DNA from: Aurifilum marmelostoma
Lineage: Eukaryota > Ascomycota > Sordariomycetes > Diaporthales > Cryphonectriaceae
Direction of reading: 5' to 3'
DNA length: 64,000 nucleotides
Assembly: GCA_027559495.1 (NCBI GenBank)
Contig: JAMXSV010000008.1
Span: forward strand, 2,294,001 to 2,358,000
Made by a program: the position numbers and the translations under genes. Shown here in pieces: positions 23,101 through 32,772 of this stretch (position 1 is its first letter; every line of letters starts with the position of its first letter). Below the pieces are notes generated by a model. That model ran no database searches, was not told where the DNA came from, and saw only the letters and a program-made list of their open reading frames with translations.

Positions 23101-25515
23101 GAACCTTACGTGGTGTGACCACACCTTTCTCACCTGCGAGTTCTCTTACCTACAGGCTTTTGTAGTAGTGGAAGTGTATGTTGTGAGTACTAAGTAAGTA
23201 CGTAGCAGGTATATATCTGTATGTACTACCACGTAATTTCGATGCATGTGCCCAGGATTAGTCCGATGCACTGCAGAAAAAAGGTGACAGGGCGAACCAG
23301 ACACCGCCCTAGAAGAGAAAAAGAAGAGACCTAGAAGGAAATTGTTGAGGCCATGCCGTGTCACAGCACTGCTCGAGCGTCTTCTTTTCTTGGTCTAGAT
23401 TGCAGAATAAAAGACGAGGGAGCCCCACTCGAGGTTTCTCTTCCCCCACAACTGACCAGTGAGTGATCCCTGGGATCCGGGGTGTTGCAGCTGCAGCGGG
23501 ACCCCCCCCCCAGACCCACACCTGCAGTGGCTAAAAGCTGGCAAAAGTAGTTCTCTAGAAAAGAGAAAACGAAGAAATAGTGAGAAAAGAGAGTTGATGA
23601 AGAGATTTGGGGGGGGGGGGCTTCAGAAAGAAGATGTAAAATCAGGCCTGGTCAGTTGCAGTCAGGCAAGGCTTGTTGCTTGTACCATCACGACTCCTGG
23701 ATTGGTGGAATCGAGACGACTTGTGTGGCCACATTGTAAGACCAAATGGAAAGAGGGAGAAAATTGGAACAAGATGGCTAAATTGAGGGATCAGATTTCC
23801 AAAGTGAGAGCCTTAGATCAGGCGAGGGCGACCAGGGCCACAGAATAGGCCCCCCCCTGTCTTGTCTGCTGTGAGATAGATGGATGGGGGCAACGGGATG
23901 TTGTTGTCAGGCTGAACCGGTTTTTTTATTTTACTCTCTCTTGGGTGATCAACACACAAGACACTAAACTTGGCAACCAGGGCTGACCACTTCCTTCTTT
24001 CCACACCCGATCCATGTTCCGCGGTGCCTCGCTCAATGCACGGCAGGCCCGGGGAAGACGGGAGCGCATAGGAGACGTGCCGCAGGTCACAGACCTTGTT
24101 CCCTACACCGACCCTCGCCTTGTTGGATGATAGGCTGCGAAGGGTGGGAGGATGGGAAGCGAGAAGGGGACGTGGACGAGTCAAAGCAAGAGAAGAGAAC
24201 GAAGCTTTGGATGGAATATGATGCTCGGCGGGCTGAGGCAGTCGCAAGAGATCGAATGAGCCCCGAGGGAGGGGATCCTGGCGGAGGAGAGAGGATGTGT
24301 GTTTCTGTGTGTGTGGTGTGTGGACTGCCACCATCAAGCTTACAGTACTTTGCACCTCCTGATCTAGTTGCCTACTATTCCCCCAAGAACCCCAGAACAG
24401 CAAGAGGCCCTGGCAGAGCTGACCCGGCCGAGGTTGTTCTCGTCATCTCAAGAGGTCTGTTGCGCACGCCATGGCATCACCGATCATGGCCAGGTTTCCC
24501 TTGTAAAAAGGGGGGGCACCCGGGGATGAGGCGGAATTATTGGCACGGCTTCCGGATGGTTGCCTCTGGGCGGTCTCAGCACCTGCAGCGATCAAGCTCT
24601 GACCGCACGGGATGGATGGCCTCCTCACCACCTCTCCAAATGCAACCTGTCGTCTTTTTCAATTTCTCTTTTTCCGAACCGCGCTCTGCTGTGAGCTGTG
24701 AGGAGGAGGTGGAGGGTCATTGCGTTCCCAGCACGAAAAGAAGAAGGAATGAAAGAAAGATGAACACGTAACAGAATCGCTGCTCCCCACCGCTCTGCCT
24801 CATTGCCCACAGAAAAGTGTTCTCCGCACAAGTTTATCATGCGACACATAACGAACCCGTCGTACTATGTGCTGTGCTGTAGTCGTAAGTACAATGTACT
24901 AGGCCCAGAGGATCGACACGTGGAGGAGGCCCTTCGTGTCGCCTTGCCGGCTATTTTTACGTGTCCCTGCATGCCCCCCCCCCCCCCTTCAGAAAATAAA
25001 GGGATCCAGAAGAAATAATGGCAAGGCGTACCGGGGAGGGGGTGTGTGTGTGTGTGTATTCCACCGGTCACAGCGCATTCCACCACATAGTACTACACTA
25101 CTCCAAAACCTATTCCGCGATGGGATATACCTGCCCTAGGGACCCTTCTGAGCACAGAGCTGAGACTTGAAACCTCCACGGTGACTTGTACCCTCTGTGG
25201 TCCTGCGTCTCGGACTCCGGCGTCCCTCATCTCCGCCGGGTTCCTCAAATAACACGAAACCTCCCCGTTGGGCTGAACAAGGCCGGGGGATGGGCCAGGG
25301 TTGTTGTACTTAGTAGTCATAGTAGAAAGGATGAAGCCTTTAGGAACCGACCCCCACGAATGGATTTTTTTTTTTTGAATGGGAAGGGGGGGGGGCAGGA
25401 GTTCCCGGACACTCAGCCAGCAGAGGGTGAGAGCAGGGGGGGGAAGGTGTGGAGGAAAGGTACCCCAGCTGCCCAGGTACATCATAGCAGGGGGGGGGCA
25501 GAAGGAGAACCAAGT

Positions 25516-25516
<1 letters not shown>

Positions 25517-25554
<38 letters not shown>
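25517..25554 (+). repeat. 38-nt poly-A tract
   Basis: 38 uninterrupted A, flanked by G-rich runs at 25386 and 25490. No adjacent retroelement coding sequence or target-site duplication was seen, so I treat it as a simple homopolymer rather than the tail of a retroposed element. Confidence 0.9.
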
Positions 25555-25559
<5 letters not shown>

Positions 25560-26108
25560 ATACCAGTCAGAAGAATAATTCTGAGAAAGAGAAGGACGAA
25601 CAGGGGATACGGGAGTAATGGGGGTGAGAGACCCACCACTGGTCCAGAGCTCCCCCAAAGTCCAGGCTTGCCGGGGGCCTGCTCACTCGACCTTTGCTGT
25701 GCTACCAGCTCATTACCTTTTGTTGACCGGACTGATATTTAATATCGTGCCTGCCTCCCCGTTGCTCCTCCCATCTCTTGCTGTTTTTCTTCTTCTCCTT
25801 GCTCTGTTCTCACCAAGACGAAACTTCCCAACGCAATCAGATCAAGTTAGACTTCTCAACAACACACCCCTTCTGCTCTACATTCATAAAAAGCCCACCC
25901 ACCATCACCACCCACCAACAGTCGGGCACATCGTCATCATTATCACTGCCACCTTTACCACCACCACCACCATCAACCTGCTCTTTTCTCTCACCACCAC
26001 TGCCGTCCACAAACAAACAAGGCTGAGAGACTCACCAAACTCCAGTCAATACACATAACCGAAGAAAACCAAAACAACCCACACCCAAATACAGACAGAC
26101 GAGAAAAG

Positions 26109-26336
26109 ATGTCTTCCCAGCTTGCGACTCCTCTTCCCATCTCGCCCGCCCGCGGCAAGCTCCAGCTCCTCACCTCGCAGGACTTTGCCAGCCTGAACGC
26201 GACCCTGTCCTCCCAGAACGACCAGGACTCTCCCACCCCCATCCACGAGATCTCGGTGCAGGACTACTTCATCCCCGCGCCTCCTCCCCCGAGCCCCGTC
26301 AGCTTCCGCCATGAGAAGCTGGGCGGCCGCCGCTGA
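26109..26336 (+). CDS. Small hypothetical protein, 75 residues
   Basis: Single-exon frame of 75 residues in an otherwise gene-poor 10 kb. Reasons to believe it: third codon positions are strongly G/C while the flanks are T-rich; the start sits in AAAAG-ATG-TCT after a CT- then CA-rich leader typical of well-expressed fungal genes; and a T-rich likely 3' UTR follows the TGA. The protein begins MSSQLATPLPISPARGKLQ, continues DFASLNATLSSQND and ends with Pro-rich DYFIPAPPPPSPVS and the basic tail RHEKLGGRR. There is no signal peptide, membrane segment or cysteine, and it is probably disordered. I do not recognise a family. The Ser-Pro/Thr-Pro sites (TPLPISP, DSPTP, PPSP) suggest kinase targeting, but that is inference. 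Confidence 0.62.
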   Translation: MSSQLATPLPISPARGKLQLLTSQDFASLNATLSSQNDQDSPTPIHEISVQDYFIPAPPPPSPVSFRHEKLGGRR

Positions 26337-28320
26337 ACAACAGACAAGCCCACACCCATTCATGCCTCGTCGAGGAATGGGCACTCAACCTATTTGATTC
26401 TTTTGTTTTTATTCCTTTTCCATTCTTGCAACAATGTTCTTCTTTTCTTTTCTTCGATTGACACTTCGTCGGAGTCACGCTACATAGGGGCACATGGACA
26501 CACAAAAGCGATGCTGTTGAAGCACGCAAACGGGATACTGAATTTGATCTGCTTTTTTTCTTCTCTTTTTTGTATTCTTTTTTTCTTTCTGCCGGTGTTT
26601 CACGGACGGATGGTCGGGATCATTGAACGGCATGGCATGGCGAACAGGGGAGTCTATCTGTAACACCGCCATCGTACAAAGGCAGCAAGGGGAAGATACC
26701 GAACTACACAAAAGCGCGCCTTTTCTTCTTTTCGACGGATATCGGGATGGACTTTTTTTTTTTTCCTTCTTTCTTTTGCGGTTTTCTTCGTGTTACAGAT
26801 CCACATGAAGCCCGACATGCTCAATGTGGAAGAGGGAGCCGGTCGGGCAAGGCAAGAAGAGATTGGTTTGGAGGACAAACAACAAAAGCTGTGACAGACT
26901 TGCTGGCGAGGCCCATAGGCTGAGTTCGACTCGGCAAAGTCTCCGAAAGTGGAATTTCCAGAAGCTCGTTCTCAAAACCTTCCAGAACGATCCCTACACA
27001 CATGGGAACTTTTTTCGGTGACGCAGTGTGAAGTGACCCTGTCTATCCCCATGGTTTGCCGAGATAGGCGGGCATAGGCGGTCGATGATCCTCCTGATTA
27101 TTGTATTCTTTTTATTCCATTTTTTATTTTTTGAATCTTTTTTCTTTCTTTTCTTTCGGAAGAATTACGAGTCGTGACCCCTGTGCGCGTCAGAGCCGTT
27201 ACGGCGGACACGACAACCATGCTCATGGAATGGCGATGTCTCCCCCATCCCCACACCCCAACCTGAGGATTGAAGTTGGGCGCCGACAAGTAAGTGGTGG
27301 AAAGATCCAGCAGGGCCGCGTGTCGTGTTCGTCTCCAACAAAGCTCGATTAGGTCTCCCGCCGGCAGCATTGGCCCTGTAGGGTTGTTTCGAGGCGACAG
27401 GTGGATAATTTCTAAGAGGGGGACAAGGGAGAGAAAGACAAGAAAAAATCAGTAAATAAATAAAAGGAATCACGGAGTCGCCGTGGAGCGTGGGCCACAT
27501 GGGGGGAAAGGACGTGGATGGGGCCGACCTCATGCTGTCTCTGAGACATGTGGGCGGGTGGGAAGATCGTAGTAGTAACCCCCTCCGGGATTGAGGAGAA
27601 GACCGAGAGAGAGGAGGGTCTGGGATGATAACCGAGGGGCAATTCATGATAATGAGAGGAGGTCCCTTTCTGAATTCACCGTTTGAAGTGGTTTGTGGTT
27701 GTGTGTGTGCGTGTCATTGTGTTGGTCGGGGGAGGGGACAGCAATCCATGCTGGTCTGGCTTCTGGTTTTTTTGGAGATCTTTTTTTGTTCCCCTTCTTT
27801 TTCTTCTCTCCCCCTGTCTCTTTCTTCTTTACTCTTCTGCCTTGAAATGTGCCCTAGTCGAGATGAACCGGCGATAGATGCCAGATTGCGGCCTGTGCTT
27901 TTGTGTTGCGCAGGACGCAGAGCAGCCCCCCTCCCCCTTCTCCTCTTTTTAGCCCTCGGTGAGGTGTGGATGAGGTGGTCTAATGGGGAATGCCGGGACG
28001 AGAGAGGTAACGAGCGCCGATTCTGGGATCGCGACGCCCCTCTGTGTGCGTTGACTCTGGAGGCACTGGATGCTGTCTGGACACGGTACGACTTTCTGAT
28101 ACGCTGTCCTGTGGTGATGGGAGAAGGACTCTGTGGTCAGGGCAGCTTTATAGTTCAGAATCATGACAATGTCAGACGCGACGCATGATATAAAAAGCAC
28201 ATACAGAAAAAGAGACAAAGAAAGTAAAAGGCATGATGACTGACTACATCAAGGTGCAGTATGTTCTATACCCTACAAGCATCACCTGAGACGGACTCTG
28301 GCGGGCTATGACAAAGCCCA
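26337..28320. other. 2.0-kb gene-free region before the Cdt1-like promoter
   Basis: T-rich tracts follow the small gene (26394-26790 and 27100-27160), then mixed sequence with G/C runs. No coding region, RNA gene or mobile element recognised. Confidence 0.4.
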
Positions 28321-28455
28321 ACGCGCCTAAACAGGGACCCGTTAATCCCTAGGCGGGCCGAAGCGCGGTTGGCAGCCCACTAAAACCGACGCGCCAAGTC
28401 GCGTCTCACGGGGGCCTTTTTGGGCGAGGTCTTTCACCACACGCGACGACGCGCC
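28321..28455. promoter_or_regulatory. Cluster of MCB-type ACGCG boxes upstream of the Cdt1-like gene
   Basis: Five copies of the MCB core ACGCG lie within 135 bp: 28321 (ACGCGCC), 28389 (ACGCGCC), 28400-28404 on the opposite strand, 28441 (ACGCGAC) and 28449 (ACGCGCC). The last is about 305 bp before the start codon at 28759. In yeasts the MBF complex (Mbp1/Res-Swi6 type) binds this core and drives G1/S transcription of replication genes, including cdt1 in fission yeast. The motifs are seen; function is inference from the family. A GGGCG near 28423 is loosely E2F-like. Confidence 0.6.
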
Positions 28456-28758
28456 TGCGAAGGCCCACTTTCTTCACAAGGTGGAAAGCCCCTCTTCTGA
28501 GCAAGGAACAACTTCCTCAGTTGCATGTGCACCTGACCGTTGTTTCCTTGTTCTTGACTTTTTTCCCCAAGAGACCGGTCATCATCTTATTACTGGCGAC
28601 TTCCTTCACAGCACCACATCATCGTCAACGGTGCATCGAATTTGTACCTCACCAATTGGTACTACTAATTGTGCACACGCGCCTTCCTACGCAGCTTTTC
28701 CACCGTGTACATAGCGTCATTATCATCGTCATCCTCACAGCACACCGCCAACGTCAAG

Positions 28759-30378
28759 ATGGCAGGCACTACTGGCCGTCCCCGTGGTCGGCCGCGCAAG
28801 AACCAGGTTGCAGCTCCTGCAACTGCAAACATGAACCGCTTCGCCCGCGTCTCGAAGCAAACTACTGCGCCTGGGAAGGACCCGTCCACTGACAAAAAAA
28901 CCGCTGAACCCTCCCCGATCACGCCAGCTACCCCTTCTACACGCAAGAGGAAGGCAGCACGGTCACCAGAGCCAGAGGAGAGCTCAGCCGCCTGTCCCAC
29001 AACGCGACGCGAGATCCTCCCTCCCACGGGCAGCAGGTCCAACAAGAAGGCCCGCCTGCAGACCACCGTCTCCGAGCCTGCTGCTGCTGTCCGAACTGAA
29101 GAGCAGACCGAGACACCTGCCACACCTCGAGTCCCCCCTACCAGGAAGCGCGCTCTCTCACCTTCCATCGAGGAGTCTCCTCGCACCAAAGAGGCCGGCA
29201 ACCTTTTTAAGCGTCTCCGCATCGATGCCTCGCCTTTCCTTGGCGGCCCCACGCGCAGACCCTCGCCGCTGACCAACACCACCGCCGCCGCCGTGACACG
29301 CGCCAGCACGCCCGCCACCTCCACCGCGCCAGACTCAGACGGCGAGGGCGAGGCTGACTCCTCCAACGCCACCACCCCCGAGCCCGATGTCCCCCTTTCC
29401 CCCCTCCCACAGGAGCTGCTCGACGTCGTCTCGCTTTATGCGGCCCTGCTCGGGACGCTGTCTGTACATTATGCCCAGAACGGCACCAGCGCTCCAGTCG
29501 ATCTGCGCCAGATCTCCCAGCCCGTCAGTCTTGCCTGGGGCCGGCGGCGCATTACGCTCGCAGACATCCGGCGCTGTGTTGGAGTCATGGACGCCACCCG
29601 GTCCAGCCCATTTTTCCTCGTCGATTATGGAAATCGGAAGATCTGCATTGAGCTGAGCGAGGGCGTCCGAGACCGGCCGATGGACGAGGCTGGGCTGGTC
29701 GGCTCGTTTGAAGCCAATCTACGCAATATTTGGAAGCGCATAGGTGATGCTGTGGAGGGCGAGGGAGAATCCGGAGCGCTCGTGTTGAGCCTGCCAAAGG
29801 CCGGCGTGCAGAGCTGCGAGAGCGTCGCCAAGACATCGCCGCTGTTGGCCCGAGGGCAGAGGGCCATGGCAGAACTACAAAAGGGCATCGACGCAAGAAA
29901 GAGCGAGAAGGCGGCCGCTAAGACCATGAACGGTTCTACTCCGGCGGTGAACAGCAACGGCACGGCTCCCGACCAGAAGCTGTCCCTGCTGGAGCGCCTC
30001 CGGCTCAAGGAAGCCCAGCTCGCCCAGCTGGCGGCCACAGGACCCACGCCTGCCGAGCTGGAGCGCACGGCTGCCCTCCAGCGGGCCGGCGATGTCGCTG
30101 CGGTCATCGCCATGCTGGCCAAATCGGCATCAGTGACGGGCATGGGCGGCAGAATCTCCTTTACAATGGCCGTCGTGCTACAGAAGCTGAAGGACTCTCT
30201 GCGCCTGCCAGTCTCAAAAGAGGAAGGGACTGCCTGCGTGCGGCTGCTCGCTAGCGAGGTCGCGCCGGAGTGGCTGAAGATCGTGAAGATCGGGGCCAAG
30301 GAAAATGTTGTCATCACGGTGGGCCGGGCACTGAGCTCGGGGGCGGTAAGCGAGAGGGTCAAGATGCTGTCTGCTTAG
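28759..30378 (+). CDS. DNA replication licensing factor Cdt1-like
   Basis: Intron-free gene of 539 residues. Cdt1 recruits the MCM2-7 helicase to origin-bound ORC/Cdc6 in G1. The start is the ATG at 28759 (context CAAGATGGC); the frame runs further upstream but without another ATG. Residues 6-14 (GRPRGRPRK) form an AT-hook. A disordered Pro/Ser/Thr-rich region with SP/TP sites covers about residues 30-220. A folded central domain follows (LPQELLDVVSLYAALLGTLS, then RRITLADIRRCVGVMD and PFFLVDYGNRKICIELSEG). The C-terminal winged-helix domain starts near LSLLERLRLKEAQLAQL, with VIAMLAKSASVTGMGGRISF and PEWLKIVKIGAKENVVITV. This domain order matches fungal Cdt1. The MCB boxes upstream support a replication role. 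The name rests on motif recognition, not a search. Confidence 0.8.
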   Translation: MAGTTGRPRGRPRKNQVAAPATANMNRFARVSKQTTAPGKDPSTDKKTAEPSPITPATPSTRKRKAARSPEPEESSAACPTTRREILPPTGSRSNKKARLQTTVSEPAAAVRTEEQTETPATPRVPPTRKRALSPSIEESPRTKEAGNLFKRLRIDASPFLGGPTRRPSPLTNTTAAAVTRASTPATSTAPDSDGEGEADSSNATTPEPDVPLSPLPQELLDVVSLYAALLGTLSVHYAQNGTSAPVDLRQISQPVSLAWGRRRITLADIRRCVGVMDATRSSPFFLVDYGNRKICIELSEGVRDRPMDEAGLVGSFEANLRNIWKRIGDAVEGEGESGALVLSLPKAGVQSCESVAKTSPLLARGQRAMAELQKGIDARKSEKAAAKTMNGSTPAVNSNGTAPDQKLSLLERLRLKEAQLAQLAATGPTPAELERTAALQRAGDVAAVIAMLAKSASVTGMGGRISFTMAVVLQKLKDSLRLPVSKEEGTACVRLLASEVAPEWLKIVKIGAKENVVITVGRALSSGAVSERVKMLSA

Positions 30379-31509
30379 ACCCGCACAACTGGTCTCGATT
30401 GCGAGCGTGCAGGAGATTTTGTGCAGAGGAGATGTTTCACTACGATCAGAGGGAGTATTCATTATCACAGGAGTCGATTTCACATTGTATGGAGAGGGCA
30501 AGTCCAACTTCAAAGGAAGTCCTAAGGGGCTGCTTCATGCATTACAATTTTGCGGCAAGGAGCCCGGCGTTGGAAATTTTGAGATTGTGGTCCATTCGTT
30601 GGGTTTCAGTGGACAATGCATAGTCGTTGCTAGTAGTGTAGATGCACAAGATGTGCTTACATGAATAAACAGACAAAACACTTTGTCAATTATCATAATG
30701 CCTTTCCCGTGATCGCTCGCCCCGTCTGAGTGTACCGTACCGTACGGACGCAATGGTGTGCGTGCGGCCTGTGTGTGGTGGACATGGACTTGATCTTCGT
30801 CGGGTCTTTTCACCTCGACCTCGAATACTACATTAAAAAAAAAAAAAAAGATGTATCACGTTCCGCAGATTCCCGAGCACACCCCAACTTCGGCTACGAA
30901 GATCCCCGGGCGAAGATCACCAGAGTAGTTTTTGATCACGAGAAAGGCTCTTTTCTGGGGAAGAGATCAGCAAGAAGAGAAAGAAAAAAACCCAGGCAGG
31001 GTTGGGAATTTCGTACCTTCTACTTCATGTCAAATATGACGGAGCCCCCAACCTTGGCCTGACCATCACTCACTGGGAATGGACTATTGGATGATCAAAA
31101 TTCTATTCCCAGATTCTAAAAGTCCATTCTAGCGTCGGCACCCCAAGGAAAATTGAACATGCAGCAAGGATTTTACCTCCAATGTGCTTGCAGACTGGCG
31201 CCGGGGTGGCAGACAGGCAGACCTGGAGAGGAAAACCCAGCCCGCTCACTCCCTAAAACCATGCTTGATACAATGCCTCCGAGTTAGATCTCTCGTATGC
31301 TTTCCCGGAACATACGCCTAAAAAATTAAAAAATTGAAAGGGCAGTCCATAGCCAAGCTCTTTGCTACGTGAAGCAGCCACGCAGCCATCCGCACAATCC
31401 CAGCGGCAGTTAGCCATCAGCAGCCTGAAGATCAATCCATCCTTCTCTTGACCACACGATAGGCATGAACGACGAGGAGGGGTTCTATCTTATAGGCGCA
31501 AAAGGCTTC
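30379..31509. other. Convergent intergenic region, Cdt1-like / Mbf1
   Basis: 1.1 kb between convergent 3' ends. Contains A-rich runs at 30835-30849 and 31319-31335. No gene recognised. Confidence 0.4.
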
Positions 31510-32101
31510 TTATTTCTTGTCACCCTTGGGCTTGAACTTGGGCTCGCCGATAGCGGCGCCCCGCAGCTTGACGTTCAGGGCGCGCTCGAGGGCGTCGAGA
31601 ATCTTCTGGTCTGGCTGAGCAGTGCCGGCCTCGTACTGGCCGAGGATGTTGGATGTGGTGTTGCACTTCTTGGCAAGCTGGTCGCGGGTCATCTTGGGCT
31701 CCATCTCGTTGCGCTTCTCCTGGATCAGCTTGCCGACCTTGATGCCGACGGTCTTGGGCTTGATGATGTCTGGGTTCTCGTCAAGCTTCTTCTGGCGCTG
31801 GCCCTCGGTGTTGCCCTTGGCCTGTTTGCATCCGACGTTGGCTATGTCAGCCTCAACACTGCTCAATTATTTTCCTCTGGGCACGTGTCTTTCCTCCTCG
31901 GGATGGGAGTGATGGCGCTGTGGTGATTGAGGAGTGTGTACTTACCGCATTGCCGACGGCGAACTTCTTCTCCTGGCCAATGATGGCGCCGCTGCGCTGA
32001 GCGGCGTTCAGAGCGCCCTTGCCTCGCACGACAGTCTCCTTTGCCGTCGCGCCGCCACGGACCTTGCTACCGATCTTGACGGCAGGCTCCCAGTCAGACA
32101 T
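31510..32101 (-). CDS. MBF1: Multiprotein-bridging factor 1 (Mbf1)
   Basis: Conserved coactivator that links TBP to bZIP activators (Gcn4 in yeast) and also associates with stalled or colliding ribosomes to keep frame. Two exons (32101-31946, 31821-31510) give 155 residues. The N-terminal MBF1 domain reads MSDWEPAVKIGSKVRGGATA and continues through RGKGALNAAQRSGAIIG. The C-terminal HTH (Cro/C1-type) domain contains LIQEKRNEMEPKMTRDQLAK, CNTTSNILGQYEAGTAQPDQ and RALNVKLRGAAIGEPKFKPK. The intron (124 nt, GTAAGT donor) is placed at the CAG before GCCAAGGGC because this restores the expected spacing between GNA and EGQRQKK; nearby acceptors would lengthen the linker. It diverges from the DUF1365 gene. 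Confidence 0.93.
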
Positions 32102-32772
32102 CTTGACGGTTGTGGTTGTTTGTGATGGAACTCGACGGATGTGTCGTGTGGGCTGTGGGTCCCTGGAGGAGTTGGATGACGTTTCGTCTGGCTGACGCAG
32201 ATCGATGTGGGCGTGAATGCCTTTGTTGTAAGAGGGCGGGCGAGTTGATTAGTGATTTGTTTGAGTGATCGACTCGATTCGGTATCGAAGGTCGGTGTCG
32301 TGAGATGATGAGTTTTGCAGTGGGTGTGTATTGTGGTGAGGTGTGATAATAGAGAAGAGGGCTTCTGGATTGGGGTTAAATATTGCCAAAATGGAAGTCA
32401 ATGGACGGCGGTGGAGGCTTGGGCGGCCTGAGTCAACCGGGCAGCAGTGCTATAGAGAGAAGCTGTGGGCAGTCACTAACAGACGCACACCATACTTTTC
32501 CAAGAATTCTGTTAACGTCATGGACTTTCTTTGTGGGTCTGGGGGTGTGGCGGGGTCTAATCCTCCCGGGAAGGAGGGAAGGCGTTAGAGGACTGTCTGG
32601 GAATTGGTGAGGCCTCGACCCTGGGAGCACCAGAGGCCGGCCTTGCTTTCTTTATCGTCGTCATCAACATCACCACCCGTCGAAGGTTTTCTTCTTTAAA
32701 TCCGGTCTTTTAGCAGGGTCAATGGATTGATTCACAGCGTACATCAATTTCCTTTCCCACGTGTTGCTGAAT
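32102..32772. other. Divergent intergenic region, Mbf1 / DUF1365
   Basis: 671 bp with both promoters. Nothing specific recognised beyond pyrimidine-rich sequence near 32647-32700. Confidence 0.4.

Larger units (their letters stand above)
18763..26108. other. 7.3-kb gene desert with simple repeats
   Basis: The longest gene-free stretch in the window. The permease promoter lies at its left end and the promoter of the small gene at 26109 at its right end. Simple sequence includes T-rich tracts at 19309-19368, (AAG)n at 20080-20107, (GAT)n at about 22263-22280, many G or C runs of 7-13 nt (for example 23610 and 24976), and A38 at 25517-25554. Several frames of 130-215 codons were inspected and show no family motifs. 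From about 25740 the sequence becomes CT-rich and then CACC/CAAC-rich, as expected of a fungal promoter and 5' leader. A long non-coding RNA cannot be excluded. Confidence 0.4.

Noticed and set aside
24127..24771. 214-codon + strand frame in the gene desert
   Set aside because: No recognised domain, irregular codon use and simple-sequence stretches; no supporting splice or promoter pattern.
25517..25554. A38 as the poly-A tail of a retrotransposon or processed pseudogene
   Set aside because: No coding remnant of a reverse transcriptase or host gene lies upstream and no target-site duplication was seen.
28665..29375. 236-codon - strand frame over the Cdt1-like gene
   Set aside because: Shadow of the G/C-rich coding strand; Val/Arg-rich with no motif.
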